Assembly (NCBI RefSeq): GCF_018780565.1
Contig: NZ_JADMJN010000008.1
Location: 124,001-188,000, forward strand
Source: Rhodoferax sp.
GTDB taxonomy: Bacteria; Pseudomonadota; Gammaproteobacteria; Burkholderiales; Burkholderiaceae_C
DNA: 64,000 nt
Direction of reading: 5' to 3'
In this document: one piece after another, positions 37,230 to 48,020 of the stretch
Position numbering within the stretch: the stretch's first letter is position 1
How the letters are laid out: every line of letters begins with the position of its first letter
Made by a program: the position numbers and the translations under genes
The notes under the pieces: model-generated
What the model was told of the DNA's origin: nothing
The model's database searches: none
What the model saw: only the letters and a program-made list of their open reading frames with translations

Positions 37230-38006
37230 ATGACCATTTCTTCCACAGATAAAACATCTGGCCAGAAACAAGCTTCTTTTGAAATAAAAAGCGCCCAATT
37301 GCCCTTGGTCGCACTGATGCTGAAAACCAGTGATTGGGCACTTTTGCAAACCGATTTGTTGCAACAATTTGGTCCCGAGGGTGAAAGCCCTGATTTTTTT
37401 GACCATGATGCCCTGGTCATCGATTTTTCACATCTGGATGCCGATCTGCCACAGCAGGACTTGGTTCCCCTGCTCAAGACGCTCCGCTTGTGCCATTTGG
37501 TTCCCGTTGCAGTGCGTGCAGCCAGCCCTCCATGGATGGCCTCTGCCCTGGCTGTTGGATTGGTGGAGGCACCGATTGAAGTGCAAAGGGTTCGTGCGGC
37601 GGCGGTTGAAGCAGTCGAGATCAAACAGGTCATTCACGAGACCGTGCGAGAAGTGCCGGGGCCAGGAACCATGGTGGTGGACAAGCCGCTTCGCTCCGGG
37701 CAAAAAATCTATGCGCGAGGAGCAGATTTGGTGGTGCTGGCCATGGTCAATCAGGGTGCGGAAGTGGTGGCGGATGGCAATATCCATGTTTATGCACCCT
37801 TGCGTGGCAAAGCCATGGCAGGAGCCAGTGGCAACACCCATGCGCGCATTTTTTCTTTGTGCCTGGAACCTGAGCTGATTTCGATCGCGGGTGTGTACCG
37901 CACCAGTGAAAATCCACTGGCTGATGAAGTACGTGGAAAACCTGCTCAGGTGCGTTTGAGCAACGACGGACAGGACAAACTGCTGATTGAAGCGCTGAAG
38001 GCGTAA
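37230..38006 (+). CDS. minC: Septum site-determining protein MinC
   Basis: A 258-residue FtsZ inhibitor. The N-terminal domain (about 1-110; [27 protein letters not shown]) antagonises FtsZ. The C-terminal beta-helix domain (about 150-258; [48 protein letters not shown]) binds MinD and dimerises. First gene of minCDE, 76 bases before minD. ATG at 37230 is preferred over an in-frame start at 37203. Confidence 0.95.
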   Translation: MTISSTDKTSGQKQASFEIKSAQLPLVALMLKTSDWALLQTDLLQQFGPEGESPDFFDHDALVIDFSHLDADLPQQDLVPLLKTLRLCHLVPVAVRAASPPWMASALAVGLVEAPIEVQRVRAAAVEAVEIKQVIHETVREVPGPGTMVVDKPLRSGQKIYARGADLVVLAMVNQGAEVVADGNIHVYAPLRGKAMAGASGNTHARIFSLCLEPELISIAGVYRTSENPLADEVRGKPAQVRLSNDGQDKLLIEALKA

Positions 38007-38082
38007 GAAGATTGTTGGTGTGAGATGCTGGCGACTTTACCTATTTTTGGTTTGAATATTTAATTTGAAAGACAAGTCAACC

Positions 38083-38898
38083 ATGGCAAAAATCATTGTG
38101 GTTACCTCCGGCAAGGGCGGCGTGGGTAAAACAACCACCAGTGCCAGTTTTGCGACCGGTCTGGCCTTGCGCGGGCACAAAACTGCTGTTATCGATTTCG
38201 ATGTGGGTCTGCGTAATCTGGACCTGATCATGGGTTGCGAACGCCGTGTGGTGTATGACCTGATCAATGTGATTCAAGGCGAAGCCAATTTGAACCAGGC
38301 ACTGATCAAGGACAAGCAGTGTGACAACCTGTATGTGCTGGCTGCATCACAAACCCGCGATAAAGACGCTTTGTCACAAGACGGCGTAGAGAAGGTACTG
38401 ACCGATCTCGCGGCAATGGATTTTGAATACATTGTGTGCGATTCGCCTGCCGGCATTGAAACCGGCGCCCTGATGGCCATGCACTTCGCTGATGAAGCTT
38501 TGGTGGTGACCAACCCCGAGGTGTCCTCGGTACGTGACTCGGATCGCATCCTGGGCATGTTGTCGAGCAAAACCAAACGTGCCATGGAAGGTTTGCCACC
38601 GATCACGGAGCATTTGCTCATCACCCGCTACAACCCAGCGCGTGTGAACCAGGGGCAGATGCTATCGCTGGAAGACATTCAGGACATCCTGCGCATCAAA
38701 CTGATTGGTGTGATACCGGAGAGTGAATCGGTGCTGCAGGCGTCCAACCAGGGCGTGCCTGCGGTGCACATGCAGGGTAGTGATGTATCGGAAGCATACA
38801 AGGATGTGATTGACCGTTTCCTGGGAGAAGACAAACCCATGCGCTTCACCGAAGCCCCTAAACAAGGGCTCTTGAAACGACTGTTCGGGGGTAAATAA
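38083..38898 (+). CDS. minD: Septum site-determining ATPase MinD
   Basis: A 271-residue deviant Walker A ATPase that oscillates on the membrane and recruits Min[23 protein letters not shown] is the P-loop, [16 protein letters not shown]alker A', [18 protein letters not shown]alker B. The C-terminal amphipathic targeting helix is [11 protein letters not shown]. Four bases before minE. Confidence 0.97.
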   Translation: MAKIIVVTSGKGGVGKTTTSASFATGLALRGHKTAVIDFDVGLRNLDLIMGCERRVVYDLINVIQGEANLNQALIKDKQCDNLYVLAASQTRDKDALSQDGVEKVLTDLAAMDFEYIVCDSPAGIETGALMAMHFADEALVVTNPEVSSVRDSDRILGMLSSKTKRAMEGLPPITEHLLITRYNPARVNQGQMLSLEDIQDILRIKLIGVIPESESVLQASNQGVPAVHMQGSDVSEAYKDVIDRFLGEDKPMRFTEAPKQGLLKRLFGGK

Positions 38899-38902
38899 AG
38901 CC

Positions 38903-39163
38903 ATGTCATTTCTCTCTTTCTTCATCGGTGAAAAAAAGAAGACGGCCAATGTTGCCAAAGAACGGCTGCAAATTATCCTGGCGCATGAGCGCAGTGGACG
39001 CAATGCGGCCGAACCAGATTACCTGCCTGCACTACAGCGCGAACTGGTGGCTGTCATCAGCAAATACATCAAGATCAATCCTGCCGACATCAAGGTGAAC
39101 CTGGAGCGTCAGGACAACCTGGAAGTACTGGAAGTTAAGATCGAATTGCCGGAATTGCGCTAG
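38903..39163 (+). CDS. minE: Cell division topological specificity factor MinE
   Basis: An 86-residue protein activating MinD ATPase. The membrane-binding N-terminus [13 protein letters not shown], the anti-MinCD helix [15 protein letters not shown] and the topological domain [30 protein letters not shown] are all present. Last gene of the min operon. Confidence 0.97.
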   Translation: MSFLSFFIGEKKKTANVAKERLQIILAHERSGRNAAEPDYLPALQRELVAVISKYIKINPADIKVNLERQDNLEVLEVKIELPELR

Positions 39164-39187
39164 AGCCAAGCTGTCAATGCGAGTGCA

Positions 39188-39952
39188 TCAGCTCGCATAG
39201 TCACAGCGCACATTGGCCTGTTGCAGCAGCTCGGGAAACGGTGGTGGTGGTTCGGCATCGGTGAAAAGGCAATCAATTTGCGACAGCGTTGCAAGTTCGA
39301 TCATTGCGGGACGATTGAACTTGCTCACATCCGTCGCCAGCCATACCTCGCGTGCCTGCGCAATGATGGTTTGAGCAACCTTCACCTCACGCAAATCAAA
39401 ATCGCGCAGGGTTCCATCGGATTCAATGCCGGATACGCCAATCAAGGCAATGTCCACTTTGAACTGGCGAATGAAATCCACCGTCGCCTCACCCACGATG
39501 GCACGATCCCTTGAGCGCACCGAACCGCCGGCCACAATGACCTCGCAGGCGGCGTTGTCGCTCAGGATGCTGGCCACATTCAGGTTGTTGGTGATGACCC
39601 TCAATCCCTTGTGATGCATCAGAGCCTTGGCAATCGCTTCGGTGGTGGTACCGATGTTGAGAATCAATGAGCAGTCATTGGGTACCCTGGCCGCCACTGC
39701 GCGCGCGATCCGTGCCTTGCTTTCGGCATGGAGTGTTTTGCGCTGCTGATAACCAATATTTTCTATGGTTGAAGTCGGTACACGCACGCCACCGTGAAAG
39801 CGCGCCAACAGGCCTTCGTCGGCCAGGCGTTGAACATCACGGCGCACGGTTTGCAGGGTCACACCCAGCAGTTCGGCCAGTTGCTCAATCGAAACCGAGT
39901 TGTGCGCACGAACGGTATTGAGAAGTTTGATCTGGCGTGGATTGACGTTCAC
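39188..39952 (-). CDS. glpR: DeoR-family repressor GlpR
   Basis: A 254-residue repressor. The N-terminal DeoR HTH (NSVSIEQLAELLGVTLQTVRRDVQRLADEGLLARFHGGV) precedes the sugar-phosphate effector domain (NIGTTTEAIAKALMHHKGLRVITNNLNVASIL, GGSVRSRDRAIVGEATVDFI). These segments and the closing FTDAEPPPPF closely parallel enterobacterial GlpR, repressor of glycerol-3-phosphate metabolism. GTG at 39952 gives the usual family length; no strong Shine-Dalgarno is seen. No glp genes are present in the window. Confidence 0.88.
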   Translation of the reverse strand: MNVNPRQIKLLNTVRAHNSVSIEQLAELLGVTLQTVRRDVQRLADEGLLARFHGGVRVPTSTIENIGYQQRKTLHAESKARIARAVAARVPNDCSLILNIGTTTEAIAKALMHHKGLRVITNNLNVASILSDNAACEVIVAGGSVRSRDRAIVGEATVDFIRQFKVDIALIGVSGIESDGTLRDFDLREVKVAQTIIAQAREVWLATDVSKFNRPAMIELATLSQIDCLFTDAEPPPPFPELLQQANVRCDYAS

Positions 39953-40183
39953 TGAGCGGAATAAGTAATGAGTCGAAGGGTGCCAGTTTAGAGCACTGCA
40001 ACAGCGACCCTTTTCCAAGTCATTTTGTGACTCCCGGCCCAAGCATTCCGGCTTGAAGCCAAGATACAAAAAAGGTCGTGATTCATCGCATGTGAAACGC
40101 TATAGTGCGGGGTCTGAGGTCCTCGGCATGACTTCCGGTTTTGCCGATCGGCTCCTGTATGAGACGTGGAAAGGCGGCGACAA

Positions 40184-43100
40184 GTGACATCGCACAATGA
40201 CAATCGACTGAGCGACCAGGCCCTGGTCGATGGATTGTCTTTGCACGAGGTCCTGTACCGCAGTAAAAAGACGCTCATCACCCGTGGCATTCTGTCTGGC
40301 AGCGGGCTGCGCGTGGTGTTCAAGCAAGCCCTGGGTAGCCAGGCGAGCCAGCGTGTGCAGCATGAGGCCAGCATCCTGCAGCGTCTGGCGCATATTCAAG
40401 GCGTGGTCCGGATCGCTCCTGTGCCAACCTCGGCCAACACCCTGGCCCTGCATGACTTCGGTGGCGTGGCGTTGAGTCAATGGTTGCAAGAGCACACCCT
40501 TGCTATTGCCGACGTCGTGGCACTGGGGCAAACGCTGGCGCAGGTGCTGGCCGAGGTGCACCGCGCCGGCATTCTTCACAAGGACATCAACCCGAGCAAC
40601 ATCCTGCTCAGTGGCCCGGAGCGGCGGCCGACCCTGATTGACTTCAACATCGCCAGCCAGGTGGCCGAAGAACTACCCGGTTTCACCCACCAGAACCAGA
40701 TTGCCGGTACCTTGCGTTACATGGCGCCGGAGCAGACTGGACGTACCGGGCGTCCGGTGGACCAGCGCGCCGATCTTTACTCACTTGGTGTGATGCTGTA
40801 CGAACTCACGATGGGTCATCCACCATTTGAAAGCGAGGATCTGCTGGATTTGATCCACGACCATCTGGTGCGCGTACCTGCCGAGCCATCACAGTCGCAC
40901 GTGCCACCCATGCTTTCCCGCTTGATCATGCGCTTGCTGGAAAAAGAACCGGACCGGCGCTACCAAAGTGCCCAAGGCCTGGAACAGGACCTGGGCCTTC
41001 TGCAACAAGCACTGCGCAATGGCGACACAACACCTTTTCCCTTGGCCCGGCACGACTTTGCACAGCGTCTGTCGCCGCCTTCGCGCCCTGTCGGGCGCGA
41101 CCCCGAAATCGCTGCTTTGCAACACGCCATCACCGAAGCCATGGCCGATCGGACGCGTTGTGTTCTGGTTGAAGGCATGCCAGGTGTTGGTAAAACAGCC
41201 CTCATCAATGAACTTAGGCCCCTTGTGGCTGCCCAGCGTGGCTGGTTTGTCTCGGGCAAGTTTGACCAGTATCGCCAGGATGCCCCGACGGCCACGGTTG
41301 AAGCCCTGCGTGCTTTGGGACGCCTGTTGTTGGCTGAACCTGAAGATCAGCTGGTGCTGCACCGCGCTCGCCTCCTTGACGGCCTGGGCAGCAACTCTGG
41401 TTTTGGTCCTGTGTTGTTACCGGAATTTGTGATGCTCCTGGGGCCACAACCGGGGGTTGAGGTCGTTGACCCGCGCGAAGCCGAGGTGCGACTGATTCAA
41501 ACGACGCTGGACCTGCTGCGCAGCATCGCCACCCCCGAGCGACCGGTGGTGATGGTGCTGGATGACTTGCAATGGGCGCCCCATATCACGCTGCGTTTTC
41601 TTGACGCTTTGGTGAATGCCGCCGAAGGCATTGCGGGTCTGTTGCTGGTGGGTTCTTTTCGCGCCAATGAAGTGGATGCTGCTCACCCTCTGCATGCCCT
41701 GATGACGCGCTGGGGCCAACTCGGGCGGGCACCGGCGCAGCTCGCCCTACGCAATCTGGACGCTTCGGATGTCAGCACCCTGCTTGGGGAAATGCTGCGC
41801 TTGCCGCAGCCGCAGGCAGCCCGGCTGGCCGCGGCACTGCAGGAGCGTACCGAAGGCAACCCCTATGACACCGTTGAAATGGTCAATGCCTTGCGCCAGG
41901 ACGGCCTGCTGACGCCGCGGGATGGCCTGTGGGACTGGGACGCCTCGGCCATTCACCAGTATGTGGGCAACGCCAGCCTGATGGACATCCTGCAACGGCG
42001 TATCGCTAGGCTTCCACCGCCGAGCCGCGATCTGCTCGAACTCATGGCCTGCCTGGGCGGTGAGTTGAGTCCAGGAGTTCTGAGTCTGGCCAGCGGCTTG
42101 AACGCCGATGAACTCGCGCTGCATTGGGTCCCGCCATTGGAGGATGGCTTGCTGGTGATCGAACAGGGGGAGAGCACGCTGCTGCGCTTTCGTCACGACC
42201 GGGTGCAGCAAACCGTGTTCGAGGGTATGGCGCCTGGCCGGCGTCGCCAGCAGCATTTGCGGCTGGCGCGCCAATTGGCCCAGCATTCGGAGTTCAGCCA
42301 TATCGCTGCCGAACAGTATTTGCCGGTGGCCCATGTGTTGGTTGAGGAGACGGAGTGTCGCCATGTGGTGAGCCTGTTCCAGCAGGCTGCCGTACGTTCC
42401 CAGGTGCTGAACTATGCCGTGGCTGAGCGCTTTCTGGCGGCAGCCTTCAAACTGCTGCAGGCGCTGGAGAATCCATCGGACGCGGGCGTGCTGGCCGCTC
42501 TGGAAATCGCCCACCACGCGGCCCTCTACGGTCTGGGCCGGCTGGAGGAGTGCGATGCGGTCTACGCGGCCATCGTTGCTCGCAACATCAGCCTCATCGA
42601 ACTGGCCGAACCGGCCGGCATACAGATGTACAGTCTGGCGAACCGCGGCTTGTATTTGCAGGCGCTTGCCCTGGGTCTGAAGCTTCTGGATGAGTTGGGT
42701 CTGAAAATGCCATCGGATCCAGGGCCAGCCATTGAAGCGGGTCTATACCGGCTGGAGCAATGGCTGCACACGGACCAGTGCCTGCTTGATTTCCAGCGGG
42801 CGGAAGTCAGCGATCCACTGGTTTTGGCTTGGGCCAAGCTGAGCATACAAACCGCCAATGCCGGCTACTTCTGTGACCCTGTGGTTTTCGCGTGGATCAC
42901 TCTGGAGGCCACCCGCTTGTGGATTGAACACGGTCCTTGTCGCCAGCTGTTGATGAGTATTGGTTTGGTGCCTTTCCTGCTGGGTGGGCAACCGCAGAAC
43001 TTCCGTGGTGCCTATCGGGTGGCCCGTCACCTCCTCGCTGTTGGTGAGGCGCGAGGCTACGAGCATGCGACGGCCATCACGCGCACGGTTCACGGCATTG

Positions 43101-45400
43101 CGGCCGGCCACTGGGTGGAGCCGATCGAAAACGTTGTTGTTGATCTGCACCAGGCACGGGAGCGCCTCGTTCGGGCGGGCGACTTTACCTTTGCGGCCTA
43201 TACCTTCATCAGCTCCTCGCTGTTGTTCGACTGCGCACCCACCCTGGATGCCGCCGGGGCCGAAGTGGAGACGGGCTTGTCCATTGCCAAGCACATGGGC
43301 GACGCGGTGTTCAGGCAGCGCTATTTGCCACGCCGGCAACTGGTGCGCGCCATGCGTGGTGAAACCCGCATGCCGGGGGGCTTCAGTGACGACAGCTTTG
43401 AAGAGGGTATTTTTGCCCGGGAAGCCGTCACACCCGGCCCCATGGCCGTCGTGTACCACACGATGCGCATGATATCGGCAGCCATTTTTGACGACTCAAA
43501 GACATTGAGCCACCACGCGGCCCTTGCCATGTCACTGGGCGTGCGCACACCGGGCGCCTACCTTGTCGCGGTGACGCAGGTGCTTCAGGGGGTGGCGCTG
43601 GCCAACCAGGCGCGCACCCTCCCGCTGGAAGAGCGCGGCCCCCTGCTGGAAGAAATCGATGCGGATTGCCTGCCATGGTTGACCCTGCGCGCCGCCGATG
43701 CGCCTGTGAACTTCCTGCATTTGCAATTCTGGCTCCATGCCGAGCGCGCCTGGGCGGGTGGTGATATTCCCGGCGCGATGGCCAGTTTTGATGCGGCCAT
43801 GGCCGCAGCCGCCGAAGTCACGCGTCCCTGGCATCGTGCATTGATCACCGAGCGTGCGGGTCTGCTCCATGCGGTTTTGGGCGCAGACCAGCGCGCACTG
43901 TCCCTGCTGACCCAGGCGTGTGCTCACTATGAAGCCTGGGGTGCTGCAGGCAAGGTGCGAGCGATGCAACGCGAACACCTGTTTTTGCGGACGGGCTCGG
44001 AGCTGCAGCGTGCCGAAGAAGGTGTGCGCAGCACCACCGGCACCAGCCTGAGCACCGATACCGTGGACATGCTGGCGGTGCTGCGCGCCTCGCAGGCCCT
44101 GAGTTCGGAGACCAGCCTGAGCCGCCTTACCGGGCGTCTGGGCCAGGTGATGGGCGCGATGACCGGCGCCAGTGCCGTCCATCTGGTGATCCAGCCCGAA
44201 GACCGTTCAGGCTGGTTCATGGCCGACTCCCTGGGTGCGGATGCCAGTCCGGTGCCGGTAGAGCAGGCTGGCAAACGCGGTGACCTGGCGCTCTCGGTGT
44301 TCCGTTATGTCCAACGCACTGGCGAAACCCTGCTACTGGACGATGCTACCCAGGACGATCGTTTCAACCGCGATCCTTATATTGCGGCATTGGCCCAGTG
44401 TTCCATCCTCTGCGCCCCGATCCTGAGCCACGGTGAGTTGCGCGCCATGCTGTTGCTGGAGAGCCGCCAGCGCCGTGGTGCCTTCAGTGCCGAGCGCCTG
44501 GATGCAGTCATGTTGATTGCCGGCCAGATGGCCGTGTCGCTGGACAACGCCTTGTTGTACGCCTCACTGGAGCAGCGGGTGCAGCAACGCACGGAGAAAC
44601 TCGAACAGGCGCTGGAGCGTCTGGAGCGCACCAAGGACGAGCTGGTGCGCTCGGAGAAGCTCGCCGCCCTGGGCTCGCTGGTGGCGGGCGTCGCGCATGA
44701 ACTCAACACCCCGATTGGCAATGGCCTGACGGTGGCCAGCTCGCTGGAATTCAAAACCACACGATTTGTGGCGTCAATGGCCAGCGGCTTGACGCGGTCC
44801 AATCTGGACCAGTTTGTGGCAGACACACAGTTTGCCTGCGATATCCTGGTGCGCAATTTGAGCCGGGCGGGAGAATTGATCAGCAGCTTCAAACAGGTCG
44901 CCGTAGACCAGACCAGTTCGCAGCGACGTCAGTTTGACCTGCAGGAGGTGGCGTCCGAAATTGTGCTCACCCTCAGTCCCACGATTCGCCATTGCGGCTG
45001 CGCGGTGGTCACGGATATCAGTCCGAATCTGACGCTCGACAGCTACCCCGGCCCGCTGGGACAGGTGCTGAGCAACCTGATCAGCAACGCCATGATCCAT
45101 GGTTATAGCGACGGGCAAGGCGGGCTGATCGAAGTGCAGGCACGGGCTCAGGGGCAACAGGAGGTGGAGTTGCAGGTGCGCGACCATGGCCGGGGCGTGG
45201 AGCGTGTCAACCTGAAGCGCATCTTTGAGCCGTTCTACACCACCCGGCTGGGTCAGGGGGGCTCCGGTTTGGGGCTGCATATCGTGCACAACATCGTGAC
45301 GGGGGTGCTGGGAGGCCAGATCGAGGTGCAAAGCACTCCGGGAGAGGGAACGGTGTTCACGCTCAGATTGCCACTTCGAGCACCGCAGGCGACCCTGTAA
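40184..45400 (+). CDS. Ser/Thr kinase - AAA ATPase - GAF - histidine kinase fusion
   Basis: A 1,738-residue signalling protein. In order: a Ser/Thr kinase domain (about 15-270; catalytic HKDINPSN at 132, Asp134; the DFG motif reads DFN at 153-155; GTLRYMAPEQTGR); an AAA/STAND ATPase (Walker A GMPGVGKT 331-338, Walker B VVMVLDDLQW with Asp460); a long helical TPR-like middle (about 650-1280); GAF (about 1300-1465); a coiled coil; and a histidine kinase with His1505 in VAGVAHELNTPIGN and ATPase boxes NAMIHGY, DHGRGVER, GSGLGLHIV. No partner response regulator is adjacent. GTG at 40184 is preferred; GTG at 40166 is possible. Similar proteins occur in cyanobacteria and Burkholderiales. Confidence 0.9.
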   Translation: MTSHNDNRLSDQALVDGLSLHEVLYRSKKTLITRGILSGSGLRVVFKQALGSQASQRVQHEASILQRLAHIQGVVRIAPVPTSANTLALHDFGGVALSQWLQEHTLAIADVVALGQTLAQVLAEVHRAGILHKDINPSNILLSGPERRPTLIDFNIASQVAEELPGFTHQNQIAGTLRYMAPEQTGRTGRPVDQRADLYSLGVMLYELTMGHPPFESEDLLDLIHDHLVRVPAEPSQSHVPPMLSRLIMRLLEKEPDRRYQSAQGLEQDLGLLQQALRNGDTTPFPLARHDFAQRLSPPSRPVGRDPEIAALQHAITEAMADRTRCVLVEGMPGVGKTALINELRPLVAAQRGWFVSGKFDQYRQDAPTATVEALRALGRLLLAEPEDQLVLHRARLLDGLGSNSGFGPVLLPEFVMLLGPQPGVEVVDPREAEVRLIQTTLDLLRSIATPERPVVMVLDDLQWAPHITLRFLDALVNAAEGIAGLLLVGSFRANEVDAAHPLHALMTRWGQLGRAPAQLALRNLDASDVSTLLGEMLRLPQPQAARLAAALQERTEGNPYDTVEMVNALRQDGLLTPRDGLWDWDASAIHQYVGNASLMDILQRRIARLPPPSRDLLELMACLGGELSPGVLSLASGLNADELALHWVPPLEDGLLVIEQGESTLLRFRHDRVQQTVFEGMAPGRRRQQHLRLARQLAQHSEFSHIAAEQYLPVAHVLVEETECRHVVSLFQQAAVRSQVLNYAVAERFLAAAFKLLQALENPSDAGVLAALEIAHHAALYGLGRLEECDAVYAAIVARNISLIELAEPAGIQMYSLANRGLYLQALALGLKLLDELGLKMPSDPGPAIEAGLYRLEQWLHTDQCLLDFQRAEVSDPLVLAWAKLSIQTANAGYFCDPVVFAWITLEATRLWIEHGPCRQLLMSIGLVPFLLGGQPQNFRGAYRVARHLLAVGEARGYEHATAITRTVHGIAAGHWVEPIENVVVDLHQARERLVRAGDFTFAAYTFISSSLLFDCAPTLDAAGAEVETGLSIAKHMGDAVFRQRYLPRRQLVRAMRGETRMPGGFSDDSFEEGIFAREAVTPGPMAVVYHTMRMISAAIFDDSKTLSHHAALAMSLGVRTPGAYLVAVTQVLQGVALANQARTLPLEERGPLLEEIDADCLPWLTLRAADAPVNFLHLQFWLHAERAWAGGDIPGAMASFDAAMAAAAEVTRPWHRALITERAGLLHAVLGADQRALSLLTQACAHYEAWGAAGKVRAMQREHLFLRTGSELQRAEEGVRSTTGTSLSTDTVDMLAVLRASQALSSETSLSRLTGRLGQVMGAMTGASAVHLVIQPEDRSGWFMADSLGADASPVPVEQAGKRGDLALSVFRYVQRTGETLLLDDATQDDRFNRDPYIAALAQCSILCAPILSHGELRAMLLLESRQRRGAFSAERLDAVMLIAGQMAVSLDNALLYASLEQRVQQRTEKLEQALERLERTKDELVRSEKLAALGSLVAGVAHELNTPIGNGLTVASSLEFKTTRFVASMASGLTRSNLDQFVADTQFACDILVRNLSRAGELISSFKQVAVDQTSSQRRQFDLQEVASEIVLTLSPTIRHCGCAVVTDISPNLTLDSYPGPLGQVLSNLISNAMIHGYSDGQGGLIEVQARAQGQQEVELQVRDHGRGVERVNLKRIFEPFYTTRLGQGGSGLGLHIVHNIVTGVLGGQIEVQSTPGEGTVFTLRLPLRAPQATL

Positions 45401-45431
45401 CACCCGGTCGTCTCTGCTCGTATGGAGTGCA

Positions 45432-47672
45432 CTATTTCCCTTTGGGTTTCCAGCGTTTGAGGAGCAGTGCATTGCTCATGACGCTGACGGAGCTCATGGC
45501 CATGGCGGCACCCGCCAGCACCGGGTTCAGGAAGCCCAGCGCCGCCAGAGGAATGCCCGCCACGTTGTAGGCAAAAGCCCAAAACAGGTTCTGCCGGATC
45601 TTGGCGACCGTGCGGTCGGAAATTTCCAGTGCCGCTGCCACCAGCAACGGGTCACCGCGCATCAGGGTGACGCCGGCAGCATGCATGGCGACATCCGTGC
45701 CGTTGCCCATGGCCATACCGACATCTGCGGCAGCCAGTGCCGGGGCGTCGTTCACGCCGTCGCCCACCATGGCCACCACATGGCCGCCTTGCTTCAAGGC
45801 CATCACGCGCGCGGCCTTGTCGCCGGGCAGCACTTCGGCCATCACTTCGCCCTCTTGCGGGCGCAGGCCCAGGCGGCGGGCCATGGCCTCGGCGGCACCC
45901 CGGTTGTCGCCGGAGATCATCACGGTCTTGATGCCGCGCGCCCGCAAGGCGGCCAGGGCTTCTTGGGCTCCGGGCTTGGGTTCGTCGCCAAAAGCCATCA
46001 AGGCACGCAGGGTCAGGCCCTGGCTGGTTCGCTCGGCCATGGCTGATACGGTTGAGCCCTGGGCTTGCAGCGCAGCGGCCTCTTTGGCCATGGCGCCGGT
46101 GTCGACCTTGAGTTCATCCATCCAGCGCAGGCTGCCGATCAGGAAACTGCGTACGCCAACCTCGCCTTCCGTGCCGCGGCCAGCCACGGCGCGCACGTTG
46201 TCAGGCGCCTCAAAGCGCAAACCCATCTCCTGGGCGCGACTGACCACAGCCCGCGCCAGCGGGTGCTCGCTGCCACTTTGAAGACTGGCGGCGATCCTCA
46301 GCATTTCGTCTTCTGCCATGCCGGGTGCGAGATGCAAGGCGCTCAGTTTGGGACGACCCACTGTCAGTGTGCCGGTTTTGTCAAACGCGACGACGTCGAC
46401 CCTGTGCGCCAGCTCCAAGGCCTGTGCGTCCTTGATCAAAATGCCATGCTGTGCCGCCACGCCGGTGCCCGCCATGATGGCCACGGGCGTGGCGAGCCCG
46501 AGGGCGCACGGGCAGGCAATCACCAGCACCGCCACGGCATAAATCAGGGCCTGCTCAAAAGCGTGACCGGTGAGCCACCAGCTCAGCAGGGTGATCAGTG
46601 CAATCACCAGCACCACGGGCACGAATACGGCGCTGACCTGGTCCACCATGCGCTGGATCGGCGCCTTGGCGGCCTGGGCGTCTTCCACCAGGCGGATGAT
46701 GCGTGAGAGCACGGTCTCGCTACCGACGGCACTCACTTGCATCACAACCCGGCCTTCGCCATTGATGGAGCCGCCTGTGAGTGTGGGTGCGGGATCGGTG
46801 CCGCCCTGCTTTTCCACCGGCAAGGGTTCGCCGGTGAGCATGGACTCGTCCACTTGGGTGTGCCCTTCCAGCAGGACGCCGTCCACCGGAAAGCGTTCAC
46901 CGGGCTTGACCACCAGCCGGTCGCTCACCAGCACCTCCCCCACGGGCACATCCACTTCGCCATCGGGTCCGATCAGATGTGCCACATCCGGGCGAAGGGC
47001 ATGCAGTGCGCGGATAGCCGACGTGGTCTGGCGCTTGGCCCGCACTTCCAGCCATTTGCCCAGCATCACCAGCGTGATCACCAGCGCCGAGCCTTCAAAG
47101 TACAGGTGCACCATGGCCCCCGGCTCGGCCGTCAGCCACAGCCACATCGACAAGGCCCAGCCCGCGGTGGTGCCGATGGACACCAGCAGATCCATGTTGC
47201 CGGTAAAGGCTTTCAGGGCATGCCAGCCGGCCTTGTAAAAATGGGCGCCCAGTATGAACTGCACCGGCGTGGCCAGCAGGAATTGCCAAAACGCAGGCAG
47301 CATCCAGTGCTTGCCCAGCAGATCGCCAAGCATCGGAATCACCAGGGGCGCAGACAAGGCCAGTCCCATGGCAATGGGGCCAAACCCGGCCCAGGGCGAG
47401 GCGTCCTCGGCCATCACGGCGGCATCGGCGGCGCGGGGTTCATACCCGGCGTCACGCACAGCACGACGCAAGCGGGCTTCCATCTGCTCGCCAGGGGTGA
47501 ACACAATGCGCGCAGACTCCGTGGCCAGGTTGACCGTGGCATCCTGCACCCCGGGTACTTTCTTCAGGGCTTTTTCCACCCGCGCCACACAGGAGGCGCA
47601 GGTCATGCCGCCAACGCCGATGTCCAGGGTTGGTGGTGTCGATGGCGCCATGGGGTTGGTCACAGTATTCAT
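45432..47672 (-). CDS. copA: Copper-exporting P1B-type ATPase CopA
   Basis: A 746-residue P-type ATPase exporting Cu(I). One N-terminal heavy-metal domain (GMTCASC), then eight hydrophobic helices with the ion-binding CPC in [19 protein letters not shown]. The phosphorylation site is [12 protein letters not shown], the HP locus is [11 protein letters not shown], and the hinge is [18 protein letters not shown]. The C-terminal YN and MSS residues of Cu(I) pumps are present ([24 protein letters not shown]). ATG at 47672 has AGGA upstream. It diverges from copZ. Confidence 0.95.
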   Translation of the reverse strand: MNTVTNPMAPSTPPTLDIGVGGMTCASCVARVEKALKKVPGVQDATVNLATESARIVFTPGEQMEARLRRAVRDAGYEPRAADAAVMAEDASPWAGFGPIAMGLALSAPLVIPMLGDLLGKHWMLPAFWQFLLATPVQFILGAHFYKAGWHALKAFTGNMDLLVSIGTTAGWALSMWLWLTAEPGAMVHLYFEGSALVITLVMLGKWLEVRAKRQTTSAIRALHALRPDVAHLIGPDGEVDVPVGEVLVSDRLVVKPGERFPVDGVLLEGHTQVDESMLTGEPLPVEKQGGTDPAPTLTGGSINGEGRVVMQVSAVGSETVLSRIIRLVEDAQAAKAPIQRMVDQVSAVFVPVVLVIALITLLSWWLTGHAFEQALIYAVAVLVIACPCALGLATPVAIMAGTGVAAQHGILIKDAQALELAHRVDVVAFDKTGTLTVGRPKLSALHLAPGMAEDEMLRIAASLQSGSEHPLARAVVSRAQEMGLRFEAPDNVRAVAGRGTEGEVGVRSFLIGSLRWMDELKVDTGAMAKEAAALQAQGSTVSAMAERTSQGLTLRALMAFGDEPKPGAQEALAALRARGIKTVMISGDNRGAAEAMARRLGLRPQEGEVMAEVLPGDKAARVMALKQGGHVVAMVGDGVNDAPALAAADVGMAMGNGTDVAMHAAGVTLMRGDPLLVAAALEISDRTVAKIRQNLFWAFAYNVAGIPLAALGFLNPVLAGAAMAMSSVSVMSNALLLKRWKPKGK

Positions 47673-47763
47673 GGTGTAGATCCTAATCTTTCCCATCATG
47701 ACCCGGTCAAGCTATGCTATCTCTCAAATGTCTAGCGCGTTTTTTATATCCCGGAGTCTTTCC

Positions 47764-47961
47764 ATGAATCAAACCTTTACCGTTACCGGCATGACTTGTG
47801 GCCATTGCGAAAAAGCCGTCACCCGCGCCATCAAGCAGCTTGATCCCCAGGCCGAGGTCACGATCGACCGCCCTGCCAACCGAGTGGATGTGCGGTCCGA
47901 GACGCCGCGTGAACTGTTGGCCAAAGCCATTGCCGAAGAAGGCTATGCCGTCGCCGCATGA
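47764..47961 (+). CDS. copZ: Copper chaperone CopZ-like heavy-metal domain protein
   Basis: A 65-residue ferredoxin-like heavy-metal-associated domain with the metal site GMTCGHC near the N-terminus and the closing EEGYAV. It would carry Cu(I) in the cytoplasm and hand it to CopA, encoded divergently 91 bases away. The same CopA/CopZ pairing is common in proteobacteria. ATG at 47764 is chosen over an upstream in-frame codon because it restores the normal domain length. Confidence 0.92.
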   Translation: MNQTFTVTGMTCGHCEKAVTRAIKQLDPQAEVTIDRPANRVDVRSETPRELLAKAIAEEGYAVAA

Positions 47962-48020
47962 ATGCCGCTGCCCTGGACGATCTGGCCGGGCCGTGAATGG
48001 GGGCCAAGGCTATTTCTGAC

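Noticed and set aside
39177..39198. ATGCGAG/CTCGCAT stem after minE as terminator
   Set aside because: Short stem without a T-run, overlapping the glpR 3' end; too weak to call.
47673..47763. CueR operator between copA and copZ
   Set aside because: No convincing dyad of the CueR type with a 19-20 base promoter spacer could be found.
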